NCBI GenBank assembly: GCA_029259745.1
Contig: JAJDEO010000058.1
Span: 24,143 to 88,142 of the forward strand
Source: Planctomycetota bacterium
Lineage (GTDB): Bacteria > Planctomycetota > B15-G4
Reading direction: 5' to 3'
Length of the DNA stretch: 64,000 nucleotides
Part shown: positions 37,151 through 45,517 of the stretch, piece after piece
Position numbering within the stretch: the first letter of the stretch is position 1
Layout of the letters: each line of letters begins with the position of its first letter
Made by a program: the position numbers and the translations under genes
Notes under the pieces: generated by a model
Databases searched by the model: none
What the model was told of the DNA's origin: nothing
What the model saw: the letters and a program-made list of their open reading frames with translations, nothing else

Positions 37151-38395
37151 TTGTCCTCCCGCCGCCGTTCGCGTCTCGCGCTGATCGCCCCCGGCCTGCT
37201 CGTGGCCGCCACGGGTGTCGGCGCCGGCGACCTCATCACCACGGCGATCGCGGGCTCGCGCCTCGGGCTCACGGTGCTCTGGGCCGTCGTGCTCGGCGCA
37301 CTGTTCAAGTGGGTGCTCAACGAGGGGCTCGCGCGCTGGCAGCTCGCCACCGACACGACGCTGCTCGCGGGCTGGGTGCATCAGCTCGGACGGTGGATGG
37401 AGTCGGTCTTCCTCGGCTATCTCGGGATCTGGTCGTTCGTGACGGGCGGGGCACTGATGTCGGCCTGTGGCGTCGCAGGTCAGGCGATCTTTCCGTTCGA
37501 CGACCCGCACTCGGGCCGCGCCTGGTGGGGACTCATCCACGGCGTCGTCGGCCTCGTGCTCGTGCGGCTCGGCGGGATCAAGCTCTTCTCGCGCGCCATG
37601 ACGACGTGCATCGCGGTCATGTTCGTCACGGTGATCGTGACGGCGGCGCTGATCGGAGCCGATGCCGACGGCGTGATCTCCGGGTTCGTGCCGTCGCTGC
37701 CCGACGACAACCGCGCCTGGCTGCTCGGCGTGATCGGCGGCGTGGGCGGTACGGTGACGCTGCTGTCGTATGGCTACTGGATTCGCGACACCGATCGGCG
37801 TGGCTACGAGGGCCTCGTGACGTGCCGCTGGGACCTCGGTGTGGCCTACCTGCTCACGGCGGTCTTCGGCGCATCGATGATCGTGATCGGATCGCACGTC
37901 GACCTCGGCGAGGCCGGCAGCGGCGCGTCGATGGCGCTCCCGATCGCCGATGCGCTGGGTGACGAACTCGGCGTCGTCGGGCGCTGGGCGTTCCTGATCG
38001 GGTTCTGGGGCGCGGTCTTCTCGAGTCTCATGGGCGTCTGGCAGAGCGTGCCGTTCATGGTGTCCGACCTGCTCAGTCAACGCACCGGACGTCGGCTCGA
38101 CGCCGAGGCCGCAACGCATGACCCGGCCTACATCGCGTGGCAGGTCGGCCTGACCGTCGTCCCGCTGCCGCTGCTCTTCGGGCTCTCGATGCCGCAGGTG
38201 CAGCTACTCTACGCCGTGCTCGGTTCGCTCTTCATGCCGCTGCTCGCCGTGACGCTGCTGATCATGAACAACCGCGAACGCTGGGTCGGAAGTCGCTTCA
38301 AGAACGACCCGCTCATCAATGGCCTGCTCGCCGCGACGCTGCTGTTCTTCCTCGCCGCCGGAGCGCACACGCTCTTCGACAAGCTCAACGGCTGA
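37151..38395 (+). CDS. Nramp-family-like divalent metal transporter
   Basis: A 414-residue integral membrane protein of the LeuT-fold Nramp group with ten or eleven hydrophobic segments. The first has GLLVAATGVGAGDLITTAIAG, where canonical Nramp proteins have the metal-binding DPGN; here it is GAGD. This points to an Nramp-related branch with a different or unknown substrate (Mg2+ and other non-canonical ones are known). The start is a TTG at 37151, the only start near the family's N-terminus. Its last 11 bases overlap the end of the convergent BtuF-like gene. Confidence 0.8.
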   Translation: MSSRRRSRLALIAPGLLVAATGVGAGDLITTAIAGSRLGLTVLWAVVLGALFKWVLNEGLARWQLATDTTLLAGWVHQLGRWMESVFLGYLGIWSFVTGGALMSACGVAGQAIFPFDDPHSGRAWWGLIHGVVGLVLVRLGGIKLFSRAMTTCIAVMFVTVIVTAALIGADADGVISGFVPSLPDDNRAWLLGVIGGVGGTVTLLSYGYWIRDTDRRGYEGLVTCRWDLGVAYLLTAVFGASMIVIGSHVDLGEAGSGASMALPIADALGDELGVVGRWAFLIGFWGAVFSSLMGVWQSVPFMVSDLLSQRTGRRLDAEAATHDPAYIAWQVGLTVVPLPLLFGLSMPQVQLLYAVLGSLFMPLLAVTLLIMNNRERWVGSRFKNDPLINGLLAATLLFFLAAGAHTLFDKLNG

Positions 38396-39185
38396 CGCCC
38401 CACGTCGGCTGGGCGCGGCCAAGCTGCTCGAAGGCACGCAGCATGCGGGTGCCGTGCCAGCTCACGGCCTCGCCGTCGATCATGCGCATACGATCTGCGA
38501 GCGGCCCGAGGTCGGCGGCGTGCGCCGGCTCGAAGTCGTACGGCTCGGACGAGAAGAACACGACGTCCGGTGACGCCTCGGTGAGGTCGTCGAGCGTCAC
38601 GGAGGGATAACGCTCGGCGCGGCCGCCGAAGACGTTCTTGCCGCCGTACTCGGCGAGCATCGACGCGATGAAGGTGTCGTCGTCGACGGTCATCCACGGG
38701 TCGCGCCAGATCATGTACGCGTAGCTCCACGACGCCGCTCGCCGCGCGTGTCGTGCGCGGGTCGCCTCGATCTCAGCACGGATCTCGGCGCCACGCTCCG
38801 CCGTGCCCGTCAGCGTCGCGACATTCGTGAGGTCGTCGAGCGCGCCGGCGACCGTGCGTGGAAACGCCACGTACAAAGGCGCAACGGCCTCGAGCTCGGG
38901 CCACATCGTCGGCTTGTTCTCCTCTTCGTTCGCGAGGATCAAGCTCGGCTCGAGAGCCGCGAGTTCCGCCATGCGCACAGCTTTCGTGCCACCCACGACG
39001 GCGATGCGGTCGACATCACCGACCGGGCGAACGCAGAAGCGCGTGCGCCCCACGACGGACGCTCCGAGCCCGAGATCATGCAACGTCTCGGTCGTCGATG
39101 GTACGAGCGACACGATCCGCCGAGGCTCGACGTCGATACTCACGCGTGTGCCGCGGGCATCGAGAACGCTGCGTAGGGACATCAT
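38385..39185 (-). CDS. BtuF/FepB-like helical-backbone metal-complex receptor
   Basis: A 266-residue protein of the cobalamin/siderophore-binding type: RIVSLVPSTTETLHDLGLG near 23, VGRTRFCV, VVGGTKAVRMAELAALEPSLIL, then EYGGKNVFGG and LTEASPDVVFFSS. These are the usual landmarks of the BtuF fold. There is no signal peptide, so it may work in the cytoplasm or be anchored by partners. No ABC permease or ATPase for it lies in the window. It ends inside the Nramp-like gene's last codons. A perfect palindrome lies 35 bases upstream of its start. Confidence 0.8.
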   Translation of the reverse strand: MMSLRSVLDARGTRVSIDVEPRRIVSLVPSTTETLHDLGLGASVVGRTRFCVRPVGDVDRIAVVGGTKAVRMAELAALEPSLILANEEENKPTMWPELEAVAPLYVAFPRTVAGALDDLTNVATLTGTAERGAEIRAEIEATRARHARRAASWSYAYMIWRDPWMTVDDDTFIASMLAEYGGKNVFGGRAERYPSVTLDDLTEASPDVVFFSSEPYDFEPAHAADLGPLADRMRMIDGEAVSWHGTRMLRAFEQLGRAQPTWGVSR

Positions 39186-39219
39186 GTCGGCTCGTGTCGT
39201 GTTCGTTGCAAAGTGAAGG

Positions 39220-39236
39220 CATGCGCGATGCGCATG
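39220..39236. promoter_or_regulatory. Palindrome upstream of the BtuF-like gene
   Basis: CATGCGC-GAT-GCGCATG is a perfect seven-base inverted repeat with a three-base centre, 35 bases before the start of the minus-strand BtuF-like gene. Its size and place suit a repressor operator, but no regulator is known. The rest of 39186-39545 holds no recognisable gene. Confidence 0.3.
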
Positions 39237-39545
39237 GTCTTTCGAGCATGCCGATGTTCATGGCGGCGATCCATCCTGCCCTCGCTGTCGGCTGTTCACG
39301 TCTACTTGGATGTCGCAACAGCGCGCGAGTGCCAAGTGCCCGCGCGCCCTGCGCCACTCACCCACTCTCCCCACAGCAGACGCACGTCTCGCGCGCCGTC
39401 ACGCGCAAACTCGGTGCCCGCCCCCCACTGCGGGCGCCCCGTTCGTCGCCCTCGTTGCTGCCCGTCGCATGCAACCCGGCATGAACTCCGCCTGCGCCGT
39501 CGATGGCGTGCACGCGTGCGACTCACCCACCCTTGTGATTCCGCT

Positions 39546-42080
39546 ATGACTCGCTCCACGTTGCGTGCGTCTGCGCTCGCGCTCCTCGCCACGCTTGCAC
39601 TCGTCGCTTGCGGCGGTGGCGAACCTCCCGAAGCCTCGACCGCATCGACGACCACCGCCAACGGCGAGGAGGACACTGACGACGCAAGTGGCGACACGGC
39701 CCCGGCGCTCGGAGTGCTCGTGCCGATGATCGCGGACAGCACGGTGCCGAAGTTCGAGAAGTCGCCCGTCGCCGCCCAGCGCACGATCACGTTCGGCCTT
39801 CCCATTCCGCGCGAGGCCGGCGTGGCGGTGGTCGATGGACGCGCGAAGTTGCGCATCCCCGGTGACGCTCCCTTCCACTTCGAGGCGCTCGACGTCTGGC
39901 CCGAAGGAACCGCGAAGTGGGCGCTCGGCGTCGTGAGTGCCACGGCGAGCCCGGGTGAGCCTTTCGAGTTCGTCGTCACCGACGGCCCGGGAACGTCGGG
40001 TGATGCACCGCTCGCGACGGAGTTCCCCGGTCGCTTCGAGATCGACACCGGTCCGATGCAGCTCGTGATCTCGAAGAACGACTTCCGCGTCTTCAATCGT
40101 GTCCATGTCGACGGCGTCGAGGTCGTCGAACTGGGCGCGAGCCGGGGCATCGTGGGCACGATGCTCGATGGGTCGCCGCTGACGCTGCAACTCGGCCCCG
40201 ACGTCACGCTCGAAGAGAACGGCCCAGCGCGCGCCATCGTGCGAGCCGACGGCACGATGATCGACGCGTCCGGCAACGCCGTCGTCGACGTGACCTGTCG
40301 CATCATCGCGGGGGCACTGCAGCGCGAGGCCGAGGTGATCCTGACGGTCCGCAACGCGAACATCGACCGTCCGGCGCACGTGCAGATCGGCGGGCTCGGC
40401 GTGGAAGTGAACGTGACGGCGGGCAACAAGCCACGGGCGCGCGTCAACACACCCTACGGCCTGGCGCAGGGCATGATCTCGGCGAACGCCGAAGTGAGTG
40501 TCTACCAGGCTTATTCGACAGCCATCGCTTTCGACGTCAAGGGCACGGGGCCGAACTACAAGCCACCGATCCCCAAGGTCACGTTCGAAACGTTCGAGCA
40601 GGAGGGCTGGCGTCTCGCGCTCAACGGCACGACGGTGATGGTGACAGCCGCGTCGGAGTACCCCGATGCGGCCTGCGCGGACATCAGCGGCACGCATGCG
40701 GGCGTCACGGCAGCGATCAAGCACAAGGCCCACCTCTGGCCGGCGTCGTTCCAGTTCAGCGGCGACGGCACCATGCTCGCCGACGTTTTCTCCTCACTCA
40801 GCCCGTTCGGTTTCTCGTTCATCTGGCGTCAGCACGAAAGTCGCTCGATGATGTTCGCCTTCCATGCGGGACCGGCAACCGAGGTCGCACAGATCGCACG
40901 TCGACTCGACAACCCGATCGTGGCTCGCGCCATCGACTACGAGTGGTACGACGACAGCGGCGTCTTCCCGTATCCCCTCGTGACGATCGAAGAGGAGAAC
41001 GCCGCGTTCGCGCTCGCCGGCGTCGACTACGAAGTCTCGATCGCGAATGACGAACGCCAGGTGCATCGTTTCCTGCCGGCAAGTTCGGGCGGCGGGCACA
41101 ACAACCACTCGATCATCGAGCGCTGGCTCATCGACGAGTTCTTGCGCTACGGACACGGCGGACAGCTCCAACGCGCCATCGACCTCTCGATCTACAAGGC
41201 CGAGTGGCAGGTGCCCCGCAGCGACAACTTTCACCACGCCGACGATCCCGGTGCGACCAACCCCGACCTCGACGTGACCATCGGGGTTTGGGGTGACTCG
41301 GAGCATCGCTACCGCGAAGGCATGATCTACACGTACTACATGACGGGCGATCGACGCATCGCGGATGCGCTCTACGATGAGGTCGAGATCGTTCCGGATC
41401 TGTATCTCTCGGCTCAGGAGCGTTCGACGTATCAGACGATGCGCGCGCTCGTGTACCTCGCCGATTTCGTCGACGCCACGCCGGGGGCAGAGGACACGCT
41501 CGTCGCCGCGTTGCGCGAGCGCATCGACTACTTCTGCACGCCGATCATCGATGTCAATACAGGTGTCGACGGCTTCGGCTGGGAAGCGGCGCCGGGCACG
41601 GGGACGCGCGGATACTTCGCCAACTCGACACAGGCGAAGAGCGAGAAACCCGACGGCGAGAACTACATCACGCGCGGCTTCATCACAGCGACGCTCGGGC
41701 CCACGGCGATGCATCTCGCGTCGTGGTACCTCGGCGACACGGACCCGCACGGCAAGCTCTGCGGAAACCGGCTCGTCGACCTGGCGCGCTACACACGCAA
41801 GGAGCTCTATCCGTACCACTCCGATCCGTCGAAGCGATTCCTCGTCTACACGTACGGCGTCCAGACGCAGGACTACGTCAAGATGTCCGTCTTCGACTTT
41901 CACACCACGCTGCTCGGGATGGCCGAGGCCTGGCGCCGAACGGGAAACACGAGCTTCATCCAAAAGGGCATCGAACTCCTCGAGGCCCTCGAAGCGCGCG
42001 GCCATCTCAACAACGTCGACACGCGACTCGAGAACCAGTCGTTCTTTGCGGCACTCCTCGAGTCCAACGGCCAGGGATAG
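39546..42080 (+). CDS. Exo-rhamnogalacturonan-lyase-like (RIFT barrel) lipoprotein, copy 1
   Basis: An 844-residue lipoprotein, lipobox Cys22 after ATLALVA. A Thr/Asp/Glu-rich linker (about 25-55) leads into an N-terminal RIFT-barrel-like domain (QRTITFGLPIPREAGV, then DVWPEGTAKWALGVV). A middle beta domain follows, and then a C-terminal alpha/alpha toroid (HNNHSIIERWLIDEFLR, REGMIYTYYMTGD, FGWEAAPGTG). The order resembles PcRGLX/YetA-type exo-rhamnogalacturonan lyases, so it may bind or cleave acidic plant or algal polysaccharide at the cell surface. ATG 39546 is chosen for the signal peptide. A paralogue follows at 42565. Confidence 0.75.
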   Translation: MTRSTLRASALALLATLALVACGGGEPPEASTASTTTANGEEDTDDASGDTAPALGVLVPMIADSTVPKFEKSPVAAQRTITFGLPIPREAGVAVVDGRAKLRIPGDAPFHFEALDVWPEGTAKWALGVVSATASPGEPFEFVVTDGPGTSGDAPLATEFPGRFEIDTGPMQLVISKNDFRVFNRVHVDGVEVVELGASRGIVGTMLDGSPLTLQLGPDVTLEENGPARAIVRADGTMIDASGNAVVDVTCRIIAGALQREAEVILTVRNANIDRPAHVQIGGLGVEVNVTAGNKPRARVNTPYGLAQGMISANAEVSVYQAYSTAIAFDVKGTGPNYKPPIPKVTFETFEQEGWRLALNGTTVMVTAASEYPDAACADISGTHAGVTAAIKHKAHLWPASFQFSGDGTMLADVFSSLSPFGFSFIWRQHESRSMMFAFHAGPATEVAQIARRLDNPIVARAIDYEWYDDSGVFPYPLVTIEEENAAFALAGVDYEVSIANDERQVHRFLPASSGGGHNNHSIIERWLIDEFLRYGHGGQLQRAIDLSIYKAEWQVPRSDNFHHADDPGATNPDLDVTIGVWGDSEHRYREGMIYTYYMTGDRRIADALYDEVEIVPDLYLSAQERSTYQTMRALVYLADFVDATPGAEDTLVAALRERIDYFCTPIIDVNTGVDGFGWEAAPGTGTRGYFANSTQAKSEKPDGENYITRGFITATLGPTAMHLASWYLGDTDPHGKLCGNRLVDLARYTRKELYPYHSDPSKRFLVYTYGVQTQDYVKMSVFDFHTTLLGMAEAWRRTGNTSFIQKGIELLEALEARGHLNNVDTRLENQSFFAALLESNGQG

Positions 42081-42126
42081 CGCGGGCGAGCCGGACACCC
42101 GGGCGCTCGCTTTGGGTTCCCACGGC

Positions 42127-42155
42127 GCATCCACAATCATCCACAGTCATCCACA
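42127..42155 (+). repeat. Three DnaA-box-like ATCCACA motifs at 10-base spacing
   Basis: GCATCCACA, TCATCCACA and TCATCCACA lie one after another with a 10-base period, each one or two bases from the DnaA consensus TTATCCACA. They lie in the 484-base gap (42081-42564) between the two paralogous lipoprotein genes, where I see no gene. They are on one helical face, but there is no AT-rich unwinding region beside them. Confidence 0.4.
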
Positions 42156-42564
42156 GGATATGCAGAAAGCGCCGGACCGAATGCCCGCCGAGCCGCCGCA
42201 TTCACGCGTGGAGCGTCCGATTCTCAGTCGATCCTTGGGGGCGATCCGCGCCTCATCAAGATCCCGCAGAAGCACGTTTCGCCGGCTGCGCTCCCGCGGC
42301 GCTGAACGACGTCGTCAGCGCGCGGCGTCACAAGTGACGAAGTTGATATTTCTACTGCCCTGGTCGGGCCCGGTTCACGTGTAGTTGTGAGATGCCCGGT
42401 TTCGGCGACCCGTACGCACACACACGGTTGCGCCTGCCGCGGCGTCACTCACCTGCATGCGTGATGCCTCTCCCGAATGATGCGACTCCCCATGGTCGCC
42501 CCTTCGTCGGACCCCACGTTCGTCACGTGCACCTTCGAACCGGCCCTCAGGCAGTCCTGCATCC

Positions 42565-45213
42565 ATGATCCGCTCGATCAGCCGTAAACTGCGCGCACTC
42601 TCCGTTCTCCTCCCCCTCGTCCCCCTCGGTGCGCTCGCCGCATGCGGCGGTGGACTTCCGCCAGATGGCGAGATCTTCGAGCCCCCGTCGTTTCCATCCC
42701 ATCCCGGCGAGCTGACGATCCCTGATCAGGTCGCAACGGTTGGAGGCCCCTCGCAATCGGCCCTCGGTGGCACGACGTCCCCGACGGGGGCCCCCGCCGG
42801 GGACTTCATCGCGGCCGACATGTCGCTCACGATCCCGATGATCGCCGAGGCGTCGGTGCCGAAGAACTCAAAGATGTGGTCGCCGGCTCCGCGCACGATC
42901 ACGTTCGGCCTGCCGTTGCCCGAGGACGCTGGTGTCCAGGTGCTCGACGGCCGCCCAGCGCTACGCGTAGCCGGCCCGTTTCCGTTCCAGTTCACCGTGA
43001 ACGACATCTGGCCAGACGGCTCGGCCAAGTGGGTGCTCGGTCACACCGTCGCGACGGTGGGACAGGATCAGCCCTTCGAGTTCATCGTGAAGAGCGGTGC
43101 CGGGCGCTCCAAGGGGAGCAATCTCGCCACCGAACTCGCGGACCGCATCGTGGTGGACACCGGCCCGCTGCGCTTCGAGGTCAGCACGGTTGACTTCCGC
43201 GTCTTCTCGCGCGTCATCGTCGACGACCTCAACATCGTCAAGAACAACCACAGCCAGGGCATCGTGGGCACGACGGTGGACGGTACCGCGCTGACGCTGA
43301 AGCAAGGTGCCAAGGTCTTCCTCGAAGACAACGGCCCGGCGCGCACGGTCATCCGCGCGGACGGCACGATGATCGACACGCTCGGCAACGACGTCGTCGA
43401 CGTCACGTGCCGCATGATCGCAGGAGCCGAGCAACATGACGTCGAGGTGATCCTCACGGTGCGCAACGCGAACATCAATCGTCCCGCGCACGTCCAGATC
43501 GGCAGCCTCGGGGTGGAGGTCAAGGCGAACACGGGTCTCAACCCCGTCGCACGCTTCAACTCCCCGCTCGGACTCATCACGGGAGACATCGCGCCCGGAC
43601 AGTACGCCTACGCCTACCAGTCGTACTGCAAGGCCATCGCGTTCGACGTCACCGGAAACGGACCCAGCTACAAGCCGCCGATCCCGAAGATCTCGGCGAC
43701 GGAGTTCGAGCAGGAGGGTTGGTACCTGAACTTCGACGGCAACCCGGTGATCTCGTTCGACAAGTACGACTACCCGGAGAGCGGCTTCGCCAACATCGGC
43801 GGCGTCAAGGGCGGGATCACGATGGCGATCAAACACATGCCGCACCTGTGGCCAGCGTCGCTCGAGATCGAGGGCACGGGGTCGATGACGGCGGATGTCT
43901 TCTCGCGCCGCAACCCGTACCACTTCGCGTTCATCTGGCGTCAGCACGAGAGCCGCTCGATGGCCTTCTCGTTTCACTCCGGCCCGCCGACGGAGTTCTC
44001 CCAAGCGTCCCGTCGCCTCGACAACCCGGCCATCGCCCGCGCCCAGTCGTACAAGTGGTACGACGACAGTGGCGTCTTTCCCTACCCGCTCGTGACTCTC
44101 GATGAGCAGGAGGAGGCCTTCGCGGCCATGGGGATCGACTACGAACTCGACGTCAAGAACGACGAGCGTCAGATCCACCGTTTCCTCCCGGCGAGTTCCG
44201 GTGGCGGCCACAACAACCATTCGATCATCGAGCGTTGGCTCATCGACGAGTTCCTGCGCCACGGGTACGGCGGACAGCTGCAACGCGCGATCGACCTTTC
44301 GGTTTACAAGGCCGAATGGCAGATCCCGCGCAGCGACAACTTCCATCACACCGAAGACCCCGGCCCGGCCAACGCAGACCTCGAAGTAACCAGCGCGACG
44401 CAAGCGGACGCCGAGCACCGCTACCGCGAAGGGATGATCTACACGTACTACATGACGGGTGACACCCGCATTCGTGACGCTCTTCTCGAAGAACTCGAGA
44501 TCCTCCCCGGACAGTACATCTCCGGGCAGGAGCGCGGGATGTACCAGACCATGCGCGCGCTCGTGCACCTCGCCAACTTCGTCGACGTCGTGCCGGGCCT
44601 CGCCGATCCACTCATCGACGCTCTGCGCGCGCGAGTCGACTTCTTCTGTACGCCCATCCTCGACGCCAACTCGGGCGCCGATGGCTTCGGCTGGGAAGCA
44701 GCGCCCGGCGTCGGTGCGCGCGGATACTTCGTCAACTCGAGCCAGTCGAAGAGTGAGAAGCCGGTCGGCGAGAACTACATCTCGCGCGGCTTCATCACCG
44801 GCTCGCTCGGTGCGATGGCGATGCACCTCGTCGTCGACTATCTCGGACCCGATGACCCGCAGGGGATGCTCGCCCAAGGGCGCCTCAAGGACATCGCGCG
44901 CTACACGCGTCAGGAACTCCACCCCTACCATCCCGACCCGTCAAAGCGCTTTCTCGTCTACAGCTACGGCGTGCAAACGCAGGCGTACCTCGACTTCTCG
45001 GAGTTCGACTTCCACTCGATCCTGCTCGCGATGGCCGACGGCTGGCGCTTGACGGGCGACGTCGACTTCCTCGCGAAGGGCATCGAGTTCATCGAGTCGC
45101 TCGAGGCGCGCGGCAATCTCGACAAGCTCGAGAGCAAGCTCGACAACCAGACGTTCTTCGCCGCGATCCGTGACTTCACGAGCACGTTCGACACCCCGCT
45201 CGTCACGAAGTGA
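42565..45213 (+). CDS. Exo-rhamnogalacturonan-lyase-like (RIFT barrel) lipoprotein, copy 2
   Basis: An 882-residue lipoprotein, lipobox Cys27 after LGALAA, paralogous along its whole length to the protein at 39546. Shared blocks include RTITFGLPLPEDAGV, NGPARTVIRADGTMID, IWRQHESRSMAFSFH, HRFLPASSGGGHNNHSI and YREGMIYTYYMTGD. The N-terminal linker differs in length and composition. The same three-part architecture suggests related glycans as substrates. Neither copy is truncated. ATG at 42565 starts the signal peptide directly. It is followed by a 304-base repeat-rich gap. Confidence 0.78.
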   Translation: MIRSISRKLRALSVLLPLVPLGALAACGGGLPPDGEIFEPPSFPSHPGELTIPDQVATVGGPSQSALGGTTSPTGAPAGDFIAADMSLTIPMIAEASVPKNSKMWSPAPRTITFGLPLPEDAGVQVLDGRPALRVAGPFPFQFTVNDIWPDGSAKWVLGHTVATVGQDQPFEFIVKSGAGRSKGSNLATELADRIVVDTGPLRFEVSTVDFRVFSRVIVDDLNIVKNNHSQGIVGTTVDGTALTLKQGAKVFLEDNGPARTVIRADGTMIDTLGNDVVDVTCRMIAGAEQHDVEVILTVRNANINRPAHVQIGSLGVEVKANTGLNPVARFNSPLGLITGDIAPGQYAYAYQSYCKAIAFDVTGNGPSYKPPIPKISATEFEQEGWYLNFDGNPVISFDKYDYPESGFANIGGVKGGITMAIKHMPHLWPASLEIEGTGSMTADVFSRRNPYHFAFIWRQHESRSMAFSFHSGPPTEFSQASRRLDNPAIARAQSYKWYDDSGVFPYPLVTLDEQEEAFAAMGIDYELDVKNDERQIHRFLPASSGGGHNNHSIIERWLIDEFLRHGYGGQLQRAIDLSVYKAEWQIPRSDNFHHTEDPGPANADLEVTSATQADAEHRYREGMIYTYYMTGDTRIRDALLEELEILPGQYISGQERGMYQTMRALVHLANFVDVVPGLADPLIDALRARVDFFCTPILDANSGADGFGWEAAPGVGARGYFVNSSQSKSEKPVGENYISRGFITGSLGAMAMHLVVDYLGPDDPQGMLAQGRLKDIARYTRQELHPYHPDPSKRFLVYSYGVQTQAYLDFSEFDFHSILLAMADGWRLTGDVDFLAKGIEFIESLEARGNLDKLESKLDNQTFFAAIRDFTSTFDTPLVTK

Positions 45214-45278
45214 CACACCTTGTGTCGACCACGAGTCCTCTGTGACCCCACCACATGGCTCGTCGGTCGGCGCGTTAG

Positions 45279-45459
45279 CCCGGGTTGATCACGGCGAAGC
45301 GTAGAGACGCATCCGCAGCAGCTTCTCCATGAATCATGCGGGTTAGCCCCGATGCTTCACGGACGAGCTGCTGCGGACGCATCGCCTCAACGGCCAGCAC
45401 TGGTCGGAAACCTCGCTTCGCCTTACGAGCAAGGGCCAGCTGCAACCTCACGACGATCG
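45279..45459. repeat. REP/BIME-like repeat cluster
   Basis: The gap 45214-45517 holds CCCGGGTTGATCACGGCGA (45279-45297, like 36745), an inverted repeat of 15-base arms with one mismatch (45309-45323 and 45366-45380), and a 44-base block (45416-45459) that matches 36761-36804 in reverse orientation. The arrangement resembles paired REP elements. It lies between convergent genes, and there is no gene in it. Confidence 0.6.
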
Positions 45460-45517
45460 TCCATGAACAACCCCCGCGCTGCGACGACCCCGCACGCGCT
45501 CGGAACGACGCGCGCAG

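Noticed and set aside
42081..42564. Chromosomal origin
   Set aside because: DnaA-like motifs are present, but there is no AT-rich region and no dnaA, dnaN or gidA gene, and parA is 15 kb away.
42961..44931. 656-codon minus-strand open frame
   Set aside because: It is the shadow of the second RIFT-barrel lipoprotein; the same kind of shadow occurs over the first copy.
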